From contig NZ_CP044543.1 in the NCBI RefSeq assembly GCF_008932115.1, positions 744,001-808,000 on the forward strand: DNA of 64,000 nt, read 5' to 3'. Source of the stretch: Bradyrhizobium betae (GTDB lineage Bacteria; Pseudomonadota; Alphaproteobacteria; Rhizobiales; Xanthobacteraceae). The translations under genes and the position numbers were made by a program. Shown here piece after piece: positions 8,334-23,300 of this stretch (positions are counted from its first letter, which is position 1; each line of letters starts with the position of its first letter). The notes below the pieces were generated by a model. It saw only the letters and a program-made list of their open reading frames with translations, was not told the DNA's origin and did not search any database.

Positions 8334-11300
8334 CTACCAGGCCTGTGCGAGGCGGCCGACGGCCGGCCGCGTCGTTTCGACAGAAGCGTCCTTCCAGCCG
8401 GGGCGACCGACGCGCTGTCCCTGACGGCGCAGCTTGCGCAGGTCGCTCAGTCCCTCGATGTTGACGGCGGGACCGGAGCCGATCGTCTCGACCGGCCGCG
8501 GCGTCATCAGCGCATCGAGCCGCGCCTTGCCGGAGAGGCCGAGCAGATAGAACGACCCTGCCCCGTCCTTCCTGGCGATCCAGGTCTCGATGCTCTCCTT
8601 GCCCTCGCCGTCGACCGGGATGTTGCGCACCATGCTGGCACCGGTGAAACCCTCGCAGCAGGTGTGGCCCGGCCCGTAATTGATCACGGTCGCCGAGACG
8701 TCGCCGCTGTAGAACACCACATAGGCATTGGTGACATTGGCGTTGCCGATCTGGGTCATCGTGAACACGCCGCCCGGCTGATAGAGCTGCAGCGTCGGCC
8801 AGCTGGACGGCGCCGGCGTGCGGTTGTCGAGCAGCACCTGCTGGGTGGCCGTGGTCAGCATCAGCTGGCCCGGGACATAGCCGTTCAGGATCGTGACCGC
8901 GTGCGCGTCGGTGAAGACGTTGGCGTCCACCACCCTGAGCTGGTTGATGATGATGCTGTCAGGGTCGATCGAGACGTTGGCGGACTTCGCGACGCCGCCG
9001 TTGTAGCCGGTGATGTTCAGGATCAGCGGGATCGCCGGGTTCGAGCGGATCTGCTCGCCCTTGACGTTGATCGTGTCGGCCGCAAGATCGAGCTCCCTCA
9101 CGACGCTGACCCAGTTGATCGTCAGGTCACCCGACGACGTCATCTTGACGGTGTCGCCGCTGATCCGGTCGAACGAGGCCGATCCGGCAACATCGAAGCG
9201 CGTCTGGCCGTTGGCGGTGATCGATCCGCCATGGAGCGAGCCCGTGTCGGACTTGACGTTGAGGTCGCCCGCATCGCCCGGGATGCCCGTCGTGGTGAGC
9301 TGGCTGAAGACGATGTCGCCAAGGGCATGCAGGGTCTGCGTGCCGCCGCTGATGGCAGTGCCGACGGTGATCCCTCCGGCCGTCGCGGTGACGTCGAGCG
9401 TGCCGCCCACGTTGAGATTATCCCAACGAACGACCGTGCCGCTCAAGACCGCGTTGCCGGTCGCCGCCGTGAGGCTATGACCGGTGTTGGTGCCCGCCGC
9501 GATCAGCCGGGCCGAGCCATGAGCCGAGACCGAGCCGAGCGTGGTCACGCCACCGGACATCACCGTCTGCGCCAGGATGAAGCCGTTGTCGGCGGTGACG
9601 TCGATGTTGCCGGCGTCACTGGAGGAGCCGGTGGCCGTGAGCGATTTGAACGTCACATTCTGGCTGGCGTGAACCGTCTGCGAGCCGCTGCTGTCGACGG
9701 TGCCGACGATGATGCTGCCATTGTCGATGACGGCGCTGAATTTGCCGCTGGCGCCGGTCGCGGTGCCCGCCACCACCCGGTCGATCGTGAGCGCCTGGGT
9801 GCCGATGATATCGACGTTACCCTTCAGCGCCGACAGCAGCGTCGCTTCCGTGCCGGTCAGGGCCTGGAGATAGATACTGCCATCGGTCGTGCTTGCCGAG
9901 AGCAGCGACGCATTGAAGCCGAGCCGCCGCGTCGTGCTGCCGATGCCGTTCGACGCCGTGAGGTCGAGGCTGGCGCCGGCTCCTGAGCCCATGAAGGTGG
10001 TCTGGCCGTCGCCATTGCCGAGGATCGCACCAAGCGACGCCACGCCGCCGGCACTGACAACGATCGACGGTGCACCGCCGGCCGCGGCATAGGACAGCGG
10101 CGTGTTGAGCTGGCCGAGGATCGCGTCGCCGGTCGTGGCAATCGTGATGACCTTGGCCGCATCGATCGCGGAATAGGCGCCCATCGACAGCGTTGCGGCG
10201 GCCAGCGTCACGCCCTCCGCGCTGCTGGTCACGAGCACAGGCGCCGCGCTGGTGCCGCCCGCAATGGTGACGGCGCGGTTGGCGAGCAGCTGCATCAGCC
10301 CGTTGCTGGTGAGGCTGGTGTTGATGGTGAGCGCGCCGCGCGCCGCGTTCAGCGTCAGCGCGCCACCGGCGCTCAGCGTCCCATAGGCGCCGCTCGCACC
10401 GACCGCGAGATCGCCGGTCACCGCGAGGATGCTGAGATCGCCGACCGCCGAGCCGGTCACCGTGCCCGAGATATTTACCTGCAGCGGCTGGAAGGACGCG
10501 CCGTTGAAGCCGATGCTGCCGCCGGCGCGCAGGTCGAGGTCGGCACCCAGAATGTGGATCGCCGTACGGTCCGTGAAGCCGGCTTCGGCGTAGATGCTGC
10601 CGGCCGCGGCGATCTGGATCTCGTTGCCGGCCGAGATGTTGCCGAGAATGAGATCGCCGGTGGTCTGCTTCACATAGATGCCCTGCCCGGACGAGGCCTG
10701 GTCGAGCTGGTCGTTGGCGGGGTCCGAAAAAGCGATCTGGATCGCGTTCGCGTTGCTCGCGGGATTGCTTCCGGCGGTTCCCGAGGGGGCACCGATATTG
10801 CCGTGTTCGGCGATCAGGGTCAGGCTGGCGATATCGCCTGTGATCACGGGCACCCCGGTCACGCCGGCGGCCGCGGTGATGCCGGTCACGGCGTCGAGCT
10901 TGACGTCGCCGCGGCCCATTACCTGGATGCCGTTGGCCTGCGCCGCCGCGATCGGACCGTAATTCGCGGTGATGCCGCCGAGCGTGAGGCTGTTCTTGCT
11001 GCCGAGATAGATGTTCGACAGCGCCTTGGCCGAGATCGCGATCGGGTTGTCGACGATGACGAGGTTCTGCTGCGAAAGGCTGACCGTATAGGTCGTGACA
11101 TGGGTGGTTGGGTCCGTGGTCGCGCCGACCGTGAGCTGGCCGGGACCGGCCGACGAGAGCAATGCCTTCTGCTCCGTCGAGAGCGCCGAGGAATCGACGC
11201 TGGTGAAGGTGAACGTCTGGGGCGCGGCCGAATTTCCGACCGATCCTTTCGGCGCGTAGAGCATGATCTGGCTCGCGCTGACATTGGCCGCGACGTCCGG

Positions 11301-14300
11301 ATCGATCGGTGGCGGCGCCGCGCCGACGGCCGATGACGAGACCGTGTAGGCGAGCTGGTCATGCGTCCACTGCGAACCCGAAGTGATGATGCCGTAGACC
11401 CGCTCGGTCGACGCCAGCGTGTAGTTGTAATTCGCGTTGTAGGTGGTCAGCGCAGTCTGCAGCGCGGTGTTGGTGGGCAGGCGTTGATCGGCGGCGGCGA
11501 CGCCCTGGAACAGGCTCGTGAACAGGCCCGACGAGAGCGTGGTGCCGAACACGGTCGCCAGCGCGTCGGTGGGCGCGCTTCCGAGCAGCGTCGTCAGCGA
11601 GCTGTTGAGCTCGGCGGTGGAGATCTTGCCGAGCAGGAACTGGTCCCTCAGGAACCGCGTCGTCGCCTCGACCTTCATATCCGTGGTCGAGACGTTGGCG
11701 GGATCGATGCCGAGCTTGGCGGCCACCTGCGCACGCAGCACCGTCAGGCCCACCGAGGTCGGATTGTAGGTGCCGTTCGCGAAGGCGATGTTCTTGAGCT
11801 GGAAGTAGTCGTTGTAGGCCGCCGTGACCATCGACTGGTAGCTGTTGACGGCAGCGGTGGCGGGATTGCCGTTGAGCAGGCCGAGATTGTCCCACACCGC
11901 CTGGAGATGCGCGCTTTCCGCCGCGCTGATACCGGCAGCCGGGCGGCCGTTCAGGATGCTGGCCGGGTTGTTGTCGGAGCCGGCCGCCTCGAGGAAGACC
12001 GGGCCGCCGCTCGACTGGATCGTGCCGAGGCGCAAATCGCCCTTGGACTGGACGATGTAAGTGCCGGTGGCCGAGGCGCTGTCGAGAACGCCGCCATCGA
12101 CGGCGCCGCTGGCCTGGACCGTGCCCGTCGCCTGGATCACCAGCGGATTGATGTTGGTCAGGGTGGTCGCGCCATTGACGACGCTGCTCGTCGCGCCGAT
12201 CGCGCCGCCGGAGGAATTGATCTCGATGTTCTTGCCGACCACGACCGGGTTCGTGACGTCGTAAGCGGCCACCGAGTTGATGTCGCCGGTCGCGGAGAGG
12301 AAGACGCTGCCCTGCGGTGTGGCGCCCAACGCATTCGCCTTGACATGGTCGATCGACAAGGAGCCGGTGGCCGCGATCGCGATGTCGCGGTCGATCGTAT
12401 CGGCCTTCAGGCTGCCGCCATAGACCTGCACCTGGACGGGAACACCGTTCGTGCCGCGCGTCCCGATGCCACCATCCGCCGACAGCGTCACGTTCTTGCC
12501 CGAGATCATCGGATTGTTGGCACTCGCGCCCGACGTAATGGCCGAATTGGCACCGGTGGCGATGACCGTCGTATCACCCGAGAGGTTGTTGATCGGGCCG
12601 TTGATGACGATGCCGGAGTTCGAGCTGACATTGACCGTGCTCACGCCGCCGCCGCTGAACTGGATGTTGATCGGGTTCGACGCCTTCACCGTGTTGGTGA
12701 GCGTCAGGGTCAGGTGATCGTAAATCTGCTGGAACCAATCGTAATGACCATCCGCACCGCAGCACAGGCCAGCCGACGTGTTGTAGCCACCCCCATGATA
12801 GTTGCCGGTCGCCGTGACGACTTCCTGGAAGTTGGCGGTTTGCAATTGGCCGGTATTGCCGCCTCCGCCCGTGGCCTGCATCACGTTCTCGACCAGGCTG
12901 ACGGTGCGGGTCCAGTTGTCTCCGGACGCGTTCGGCGTGTAGTGCCAGCCATAGTCGAACTGCGTGCTGGTCGTCGGACGATCCAGCGTCGCCGTGTCGA
13001 CCCATTGGTAGTACATGTTTGGCTTCACGGCGTACTGGATGCCTGCCGTGCCGCTGAGGCTGGTCAGCATCGCAGGGTTGTACGCGCTCGCATTGACGCT
13101 GTTGGTCCGATACGTCGACACCTGCTGGCCGCCCGACGCGGATGGATTGTAGACGTACCACGTCGTCTGCTGCTGGAGCTGATCGACGATCTGGATCACG
13201 CTGGGCGCGCTGACGCCCGTATTGATCGTGTTGGTGACGAGCTGGAGTCCGGTCGAGTTGTTGACCGTGATCGTGCCGGCACCACCCTTGACCGCGATCG
13301 TTCCCTGGGCGGTGCCGTCGGTCGAGGTCGAGATGATCTTGCCGTTCAGGTAGACGTAGCCGCCCGAGCCCTGCACCACGCCGTTCACCATGATCTGGTC
13401 GGTGAGCGCGTTGTACTTCACCCCGATCTTGATATCGCTCGAGAACTGCGTCGTCGCAGCCGCCGTGATGTCGTAATAGCTGCCGTTGCGCGCATTAGCC
13501 TGGGCCTGGGCGAAGTCCGCGCCATTGTTGCTGGTCTTGAGGCCGTTGATGGCGGACAGCACGCCGCTGCCGATATCGACCGAGTAGTTGCTGCTGGTGC
13601 CGCTCTGGATGAGTCCGTTGACGTTGATGACCCCCGCCGAGATGATGATCGCCTGGCCGAGGATGAAGGGCGCGTTGGCGGGGTTCTGGTACCCCGACGG
13701 CGTGGTCGAACTCCAGTTCGAAGGCGCGTTCGAGCTCGCGGTCCTCGGCGTGATCACGTCGTTCTGGATATTGACGACCTGGAAATAGGCCGAACATCCC
13801 GAGCAATTGAACGGCGAGTAGAACGTGGACGTGTGGTTGGTGGTGGTGGTGTGCCCCTGGGCGTCTGTCGAGGTCGTCGTATAGTCGTAGGTCGTGTTGC
13901 TGTAGACGCCTTGGCCGGTATAGGTATTCCGCTCCCACGGCGCGGTCGAGATGGTCTGGACCGTCGGGCCTTCCATCGCCGCAAGCGTGGAGGTGCTGCC
14001 CACGCTGCCGCCGCCTCCGTTGGGCGAGCCGTTGCCCATCGGCAGGAAGATCGCCGAATAGAGCGACAGACCGTCATAATACGTCATCAGCATGCGCGCG
14101 GTGAAGACGGTGCTGTTGGCGGCGGTCTGCTGGACGCCGCCATGGCCGTCGACGCAGCAATAATAGAAATACGGGTGCTGGCCGCCGTCGCCGATATGCG
14201 GGCTGGTCGCGTAATCGCCATAGGCGCCGAGATAGGTCGCCGCCGCCATCACCGCCGTTAGCGTGTCGTTGTCGGCCGGCTTGTACTCGACCCCGGCCCA

Positions 14301-17300
14301 TTGCGAGGTGACATCGTGGTTGGAGTTGTAGAAGCTGCCGACGCCGCCGAGGAAGATGAACGAGCCGTTGGGCGCCACCATCTGGATGGTCGCGGCATTG
14401 AGCGACTGCGACGCGACGACGCTGCCGAGCTGGCTGGTGATCTTGAGCAAGCCGTTCTCGTTGGTGACGATGCCGTCGAAGTAAATGTCGGGCTTGCGCG
14501 TCAGCTGGTTGCCGTTGCCGTCGACGCCGAGCCCGGTGCTGGGATCGACGCGGTTGTAAGTGGCCGAGATGTCGATGATCGGCGTCGCGCTCGGCGTGGC
14601 GGTGAAGGTCACGTTGGAATGCGAGTCGGCGTCGACATGGTCGATCTGACGATAGCTGATGTTTCCGCCGGTCACATTGGTGACTGTGAGATTCGCGAAA
14701 TCCATGAAGTCGAGGCCGCGATTCTCGACCTTGATCTTCGGCGAACTCTGCGCGGTGACCGATGGCGCCGTGTGACCGGACAGGCTGTTTCCGGTCAGCT
14801 TCTGCGCGAGGATCGAGACATTGCCGGCGGACACCAGGATGTCGCCGAACGCGAAAGCGTTGCCGGCGGCGTCGGAGGTATACGGCGCCTGCTGGATAAG
14901 TGCGTTGATCTGGCGCTGGGCGTCGCCGGTCGGATCGGCGCCGGACGGCGCCATCGTGGCGGGATGTGCGGACGTCGAGGTCGAGAGCTGGGTCCGGATC
15001 TGCGTCGCGGTCAGGCCGGTCAGCGTGGCCAGCTGGTTGACGATGTTGTCATAGGGATTGAAGCCGCCGACGATGGTGTACTGGATCGTCTGGTGGTCCC
15101 AGCTCTTCACCGGGCTGAAATGATCGACGTCGTCGACGTATTCGAGCGTGGGCGGCGACGACAGGTTGGGCTTGAGCGGCGAATAGGGACTTGAGGTGCT
15201 CAGCGTCGGCGCGCTTGCACCAAGATCGATCGTGATCGTCACGTCGTTGTTGATGCCCGCGACCACGATGCCATTGAGCGCGACATCGCCGGTCCCGCTG
15301 GTGTGGCTGTGGTTGTCGCTGTTCTTCGCGCTGAAGATGTCCAGATACGGATTGTAGTTGCTGCCGTTGCCGGACGCGGTGACCTGCCCTTGCGTTGCGC
15401 CAAGATAGATATCCCGTACACCGAGCACCTTCGAGCTGTCGGCAAGCGTCAGGCTGGAGTCGTTGCCGGCATTGGCCGTGCCGCGGTACAGCGTGGAGAT
15501 CGGAACGGCGGTGTTGTTGTAGACGACGGTTGTCGCGGTCGCCTGCACGCTGCTGAAGGTGATGGTATCGCCGGATATGCCGGCAAGGATGTTGATGTCG
15601 CGCCAGGCTTCGATTGTCGTGCTGCCGCTGACGGTGACGGCCTGGTTGGCGTGCACCCAGGTGTTGGTGCTGGCGCCGACGCCGGCGATCGCGCCGTAGA
15701 GGCTGGCATTGGCATTGTTGGCCGCCGCCATCTTCGCGGCCGAGCCGACATAGATCTTGCCGACGCTGAACAGCTCGCGGGCATTGATGTTGACCGCTAG
15801 CGTGGCGTTCGCCGTCATGTTGGATTCAGCGCCGCCGCCGGCGAAGAGAGCCGCCGTGGCGAGACTTGCCGTATCGACGGTGTTCAGCGTGTTGTAGGCC
15901 TCGATGTCGATCACCCCCGTCGCGGTCCGCGGATCGCCGTTGAGGCTCAGAACGGTGCCGGCACCGATATTGGTGGTGACGGTCTGGGTGACAGTGGAGT
16001 TGCTCAGCGCCGCAGCACCGGCGAACATGCCGCCGGAGCCCGAACGCGCACCGCCGCCGGCCTGATTGACGATGTCGTTCGAGATGACGGCGATGTTGCC
16101 GCCGTCCGAGTTGATGATCAGATGCGTTCCGATCTCGGCGGTGGTGGTGGTGTTGACGTCGTTCTGCGCCGCGCCGCCGGACACGCCGGCCGTGGACGCC
16201 TGGTAGGCGTCGCCGCTGGCCGCGTAGTTCGTGGTGTGCTTGGCCTTGACGCTGAGGCCGCCGAAATAGAGCGTGTCGTCCGTCGTGCCGCCGTCGAACC
16301 GCGCATTGGTGACGGCGGTCGAACTGGTCGTGGCGACCGCTGCGGCGCCGGCATAGGTACCGCCCGCGCCGACCGTCGCGTTGGAGACGTTGGCATCCGT
16401 GCCGGTCGCCGAGATCTGGAGGATGCCGGTGTAGTCGGTATGATTGAGATGGGTGGCGTCCATATCGGCGGGCGCGCCCAGATAGGCGTATGTGTGCGCG
16501 CTCGACGATGTCTGCGCCACTGTCGCGCCGAGCGCGAGGAAGCCCGTCGAAAGGCCGGTCGCCTCGGCGTATTGGGCGCTGTCGTTCTGGGCTGCGATCA
16601 CCACGTCGGCATTGGGCAGCGCGATCCCCGTCCCGCCATAGGCGCTGACCGTCGCGTTCTCGGACGCCTGGGCCAGGCTGCCCTGCGCGCCGATCAGCGA
16701 GCCGCCGCCGCCGGCGAGCGCCCAGGCGTAGGTCGTCGTGCCGCTGGTGGGAACCAGCGCCATCGCGGTCACGGCGAGCGCTCCACCCGCGAAGACGACG
16801 TTGTCGCCGACATCGGCCGTAACAGTGGCTCCGACTGTGGACTTGGCGATGGCGATGCCGACGGCGCCGCCGCCGACGGAGACGCCGATCGCGCTGCTGG
16901 AAAGATTAGGCATGATCGACGCCGTCACCAGCGTTCCGACACCGGTCGCGGACGTGGTGATCGAGGCGCCGCTGCCGATCTCGGCGGTCACGCTCGAGTT
17001 CTCGTGGGCTTCCGCATCCGCACCAACGCCGGCAACGATCCCGCCGCCGAGCGCGGTCGCCGTCGTGGTCAGCCTGCCGGCGCCGGATGCACCGACCGCC
17101 AGGGTCAACATATCGACGACGGCGTTGTCCAGAACCTGCGCCGCGACCGTGCTCGATCGTCCCGCCGTGGCGACGGAAGCGCCAACCGCCGCGGCGCCGG
17201 CGGTAACGCCGCCGGTGAAGACGACCTGTGTCGTGGAATCCTGCGCCATCACGGCGGCGCCGGTGCCGCCCGTGCCGGTGACATGGCCGCCGAGCCGGGC

Positions 17301-20300
17301 CGTCACGTCGTTGGCCACGTTGCCGATCGCCACGGCCGCATCCGCGCCGAAGTAGAGCGCCGCGCCGCCGGCGATCGCCTCGGTGTCGATGGTCTTGCCG
17401 GCGTAGGGTCCGGTGCTGGCGTCCTTGACCACCGCGGCGACCGTTACGGAGGGCGCCGTCACGTTCGCGGTCAGATCCGCAAGCACGTAGCTCTTGACGC
17501 TGGTGTAGCCGATGCCGGCCCCGATGCCGACATTCTTGGCGAAGCCGGCGCCGAGCAGGTACATCTTGGCCGCGTTGGCGCTGGTGGCGGCGACATTGAC
17601 CTGCGTGGCCGTGACATTGCCGCCAAGGACCTGCGCCGTGACGCCGTCCCGGCCGGCGTCGGTCAGCACACCGCTGACATTGTAGGTCGACGTTACGCTG
17701 GCGCCGTTCGGGTTGCCGGCGGTGCCGCTCGCGACCGCATCGCTACCGTGCGAAGTATTGGTTCCGGAGTTCGCGGCGCCGATGGTGCCGTCGAGCTGCG
17801 ATTGCTCGTGCGTGTCGCCGAGATTGGCCCCGATGATGATGACCCCCACGGTCGCACCGATGCCGACACTGCCGCCGATCCCGGCGGTCACCGCGTAGGA
17901 CAGCACCTCCTTGGTGCTGAGTGCGTTGACGTTGATCGCGCCGGACGAATTCAGGTTGCTGTTGATGCTCTCGGCCGTGGTCTGGCTCTTGAAGACGAGG
18001 ACGTTGGCGGCGGCGCCGATACCGACGCCTCCCCCGCTGGCGCCAACCGCGAGCGCGCCGGCGATTTCCTTGATCGCGACGTCCTCGGTCGCGTTGATGG
18101 TGACCGCGCCGGCCGTGCCGCCCGTCGGCGACTGCAGCGTGACGTCGTAGACGCCCGCGATCGTGGTGTTGCTGGCGATCTCGATGTTCGCCATGCCCGC
18201 GATCGCGGCCGATCCCGTCGCGAGCGCGCCGCCCACCGAATAGGCCTCGAAGCGGTTCTTGGTTTTGGCCTCGACGTCGAGCGCGCCGGTCAAATTGATC
18301 GCCGTCGTGTGAGTCGCCGTGCCGCCGTGATAGGCGAACTCGTCGCCGACATGGGCCTCGGTGCGGTTCGAGGAGACCTGGACCAGGAAGGCGGCGCCGA
18401 TCGCGGCCTGGCTGCCATAGGCGCCCGAGCCATTCGCGGAGAAGATGCCGGTGTTGTTGTTGGCGTTCACCGTCAGCGACGCGGCCGTCAGCGCGCCGCC
18501 GTCGACATAGGCCTCCGTCGTCGCCTGGAAGACGTTCAGCCCGACCGAGCCGGTGTTGAACCCGATCGCGATCGAGGACGCATCCTGCTCGGCATTGGCC
18601 TTCACGGTGACGGCGCCGACCGTCGGGCTCGACGACTGGACACCCCCGATGGTGGCATTGGTGATGGTGGCGAAGGTATCGCGCGACATCGTCGTGCTGA
18701 TGATCGTGGCGCCGCCGCCGCCATTGCCCGTTGGCGGAATGATGCCGGCACCGAACGTTCCGGAATAGGAGAAGCTCGACGCCGCAACCTCGATCTGCGG
18801 CGCCAGCGTCGAAGACGTCAGGCGCGTGTCGATAGATGCGCTATCGATATAGGCCCGGGTCCCTCCGCTCATCACGTTGGTGATCGGGTTGATCATGATG
18901 GCGATGCCGCTGCTGGCGGCAAGCGAAGCGACGTTGGCCGTGACCGCCTGATGCGAGCTCGCGACGACGGCAAGGCCGCGGACGGCGTCCTGGTTCTCGG
19001 AGAGGTCAGGCGTGGTGTCGCTCGGCGCGTGGGCGGTGCCGAGATCAAAGCCATGGACGAGCGTGCCGTTGTTGACCGAGAGCGTGTCGGTGGTGCTGGT
19101 TCCGAGCGCGTCGACCTTGGTGTTGGCACCGCTGATATAGGCTGCCGTGGTCCCGGTGATCTTGTTGGTCACCAGCGAGCCCGCCCCGCCGCCCGCGCCC
19201 TTGCTGATCGACACGGCGCCGGCGAACACCGCCGCCTTGTCGTTGTTGCCGGCGGTCACGCCGACGTTGTTGGTGGCGGTCACGTCGGCGCCGTTGATAC
19301 CGTTGGTGCCGGCAGCGGTGATGCTGGCGGTGACGTTGGTCCCCATCAGATTGGTGGCGACCGAGCCCGCCAGCCCGACCTGCGAGGACATCGCGATACC
19401 GACGGCAACGGTCGAGATATTGGCGTTCGAGTTCGCGCTGACGGCGACGTTGCCCGAGGCGGTCAGCTTGGAGCCGGTGACGCCGGCGCTGACATTGTTA
19501 GCTATGCTGCTGTAGACGAGTGCCAGACCCGCGGCGCTTCCTTGCGTCGAGGCACCCGCGACGGCGGCGGTTCCGGTGATGCTCGAATTGTCGGTCGCGG
19601 TCACCAGAATGCTCTTGGCTGTGATGGCCGATTGCGACGCGCTGGACAGGTTGTTGCCGATGGCCGCCGAAACGGTATTGGCGATGCTGCTGATCGTCGT
19701 GCCGCCGACGCCCGCAAACTGTCCGGTCGCCAGGCCAAAACCGATCGTGACCGACTGGATCTTCGAGGAATCGACCGCACTCACGCTGACATTGCCGTTG
19801 ACACCCGCCGTCAGCAGCACGTTGGCGATGTAGGCCGAATGCGTCGTCGTGATGGTGTCGTACACCAGCGACGCACCGACATTGTTCTTGCCGGCCTGGA
19901 TGGTGCCCGCAACGGAGATGATGCTGGCCCCCGGACCGTTGCCCGCACCGTCGTTGAGCGCCGCCGCGCTGAAGTCGATGCAATTCTGCCCGCCCGTGCC
20001 GCCGGCGACCGTGCAGGTGTCCGAAGCGAGATGGTTGTTGTTCGACTTCTTGACGAGGTTGCCGAGCGCCGTGTCCAGCGCCGACACCGCGCCGCTGTCC
20101 GCCAGCACCGTGACGCGTCCGATGTTGATGGTCACCGTCGCGCCGCTGTTGACGTAGGCGGTCGTGGTGGGCGAAATCTCGTTGACGACGATCGCGCCGG
20201 CCAGTCCGTTGGCGCTGGCCCCTCCCCCGCCCGAGGCCGCACCGGCCGCAATCACGCTGGCGCTGTCGGCCATCACCAGCAGGGTGTCGTAGTTCGAGAG

Positions 20301-23300
20301 CGCGGAGGTGCGGATGTGCGCGTCGGTGGCATTGCCCCCCGTGGGATCGGCGATCGACGCATAGGTCAGCCCGATGCCGACCCCGACCTGGCCACCCGAC
20401 ATATAGAGAGAACCGCCACCGATCGCGATGTTCGTGGTCTGGTAGGCATCGACCTCGAGCGCGCGATTGACGCCGCTCGCCTGCCCCGTGATCGTCGAGC
20501 TCTCGATATAGGCGTTGGCGCTGTCCGTCATGATGCCGACGGAGGCCGACAACGATGCCGAATTGGATTTCGATCCCGCCACGCCGAGGGCGACGACGGT
20601 TTCCGAGCCGCCATTGAGCGCCTGCACCGTCACCGAACTCTGATTGTTCATGGTGGTGCCGTAGATATAGGCGAGCGTGGCGTTGCTCGACATCGCGGCC
20701 GCGATCGCGCCGCCGATCGCAGCTCCCTGTGCGGATGCCCCGGCCAGATTGAACGCTGCGGAGCCGGAGCCGTTGCTGAGAATGGTGTCGTTGAGCGCCT
20801 GAACGATTGTATTGGTCGTGACGGCGCTGGCCGTGGTGTACTTGTTGACGCTCGTATTCTTGATATAGGCGCTGGTGCCGAGCGAGACGTCCGTCACCGA
20901 CGAGCTGCCGGCGAGATCGACGCTGAAGCCGTCGGTGCTCGATCCCGAGGACGAAGCAATCTTGCTCGCGGCCGTCGTTATGGCGGCGGTGCCTCCGGTC
21001 GAGGCCGCGCCCGCGGCGCCCGCCTTGTCGGAGACATTGGACGCCGCCGGGTCTGAGACCGCTGCCGCGACGGCCGCGGCCGTGATGCGCCCCGACGTCG
21101 TTGCGCTGATCGTCAGATTGTCGACATTGACAGACCCGGCTCCGCCGCTGGTGCCGGCAAACGGATCATTCGCACTGAACACGCCGGGGCGGATATCGGA
21201 ATGGTTGTCGCCGATATAGGCGGAGGTGTCGGCATTTGCGCCCAGATAGGCAACCGCCAGGCCGACCGCCGAACCGCCGCTGCTGTTGAAGTTCATCGCG
21301 CCGGACAGCGTCACGACCGACAGATCCTGCTGCGCCAGAACGTTCACGGTCGCGGCATAGACGGTGGCCTGGCTCGAGATCGACGCGTGCGTCGTATTGT
21401 TCAGGAAACCGAGCGAGGTGATCCCGTTCAGCGCCAGCGCGCCGGCAGCCTTGCCGGAGGATGGCGCGACGGCGACGAACTGGTCCGAGGTGATCGCGTT
21501 GACGGCGATATCGTCTGCCGCACGCAGCGTTGCGCGGTCCGAAACGCCGGCGATGGTGTTGGTGTTGAACTGGACGAGATTGACCGCACCGCCCACCGAC
21601 GAGCCGCCCGAGGTGTTGCCCGGCAGGAAGCCGAGCGTGCCGACATTGCCGGCGGCGTCGATCGACGCCGTCGTCGTGGTGGCTGCAATCTGGATGCTGG
21701 CGTCGTAGGTGTGGACGTCGCCATTGTCCACCGTCGCGGCGCTGCCGCAAGCCGTCGTGCATGTGGCGGTCAGGCTGGCGCTGCCGGCCACCCACGCCGT
21801 CGTGTTGTTGTTCACGACGAAATGGTTCAGCGAACCGGCAAGACCGATCGTGTCGCCGGCGTCCGCCGTGGCGTTGGCATAGCTCGTCAGGATGTTGCCG
21901 CCGACGCCGAGATTGCCGTTGAGGTGGCCGAGGACCTCGGTCAGACCATCCCACTTCAACCAGGTGTTGGTGATTGGCATCCAGGTGCTGGCGTCCACGG
22001 CGATGTTGGCCGCGTTGATGGTGGTGCCGCTACCGATATAGGCGTCCGAATTGTGGTTGAAATTGCCCCAGGCGACCGCTGCGCTGATCGCGACGCCCTC
22101 ACCGCTGGTGGCGTCCTTGGTGATCGCGGAAGCCGTCGCATTGCTGCGCACGCCCCGATCGATGAGGGTGCTGACGACCGCGACGTTGCCGCTGACATAA
22201 AGGCTGGGCGCGCCGCCGCTCGGATTCTGGCCGATCGATGCCGTCGCGTTTTCAGTGCTGTTGGCCAGCGACAGCGCACCGGCGGCCTTGAAATTGAAGT
22301 TCACCGGCATCAGCGAGACCATCTGCTGAGCCATCATCCCCGTCAGGCTTGGGCTGGAGACCAAGAACTCCTGGATCGCGCCGACCAGGGCCGGGGTACC
22401 GACAATGGTCGACGCCATGGTCGAGTTGCTCGTCGTGTTCGAGGTCGCCTCGACCAGGACGGAGCCGTTCATCCGCGACGACGCGCTGGTGCCCAGCGAC
22501 GAGCCGAGCTTCGCGTTTGCGGATGTGGTGACGTCGCTGATCGCGAGCGCCCCGCCAACACCACCGCTGGCGGTCGGCGTGCTCAGTGCGACCGAGGTCG
22601 CACTGGTCGCGAACGAATTGTTGTTGATCGCACGCACCGTCAGCAGATTGCCGGATGCGTTCACATTGCCGACGGAAAGGTTCGCGCCAGTCGCGACATT
22701 GGCCGTGGTCGAGACCGAGCCGGTCGAGTAGGCCACCGTCTCGACGAACTGCGCGCTGGAGGTCGCCGCGACCGCAGCAACGCTCAGCGTACCGTCGTTG
22801 ATGGCGTGGATGCCGAGGTTGCCGCCCGCGCTGATCGTAGCGCCGGAGGCAACGTTGGTGGTGACGTTGCCATCGATCTTGCCGACGACGGCCGAAGCGC
22901 CGATCGGCGAGCCGCCGAGCAAGGTGCTCGCAATTGCCGGATCCTGCGCCGTCTCCGAGCCGTGCGAGGCGATGGCGACGTTGCCGGTGCCGTTGATGTT
23001 GGCGTGGCCGTTGATATTGACCGAGGCAGTGGCGCTCGCGGCCACGTAGCCGCCGTTGATGCCGAGCATCGAGGCCGCTAGCGTGGTGCCCACCAGCGTG
23101 AAGAGGCCGGGGACCGAGCTCGTGAAGCTCGACGTCGCCGTCGAGACCGATGCGATCGTGATGTTGCCGCCGGTGATCCGGCCGTCGACCGTAATTGCTG
23201 TGGTCGCAGTGGCCTGGCCGGCCAGCTTGATGTCGCTCGCTGTCGCCCGCAGCGTCACATTGCCGTCGGCGTAGGTTGTTCCGCCGAAATTGACCGACTG

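Noticed and set aside
11361..23081. Very long open frames (up to 1644 codons) on the plus strand opposite the giant adhesin gene
   Set aside because: They are Arg/Asp/Gly-rich, have no domain or signal features, and mirror the codon bias of the GC-rich repeat gene. The minus-strand frame has a signal peptide, TPS domain and operon context.
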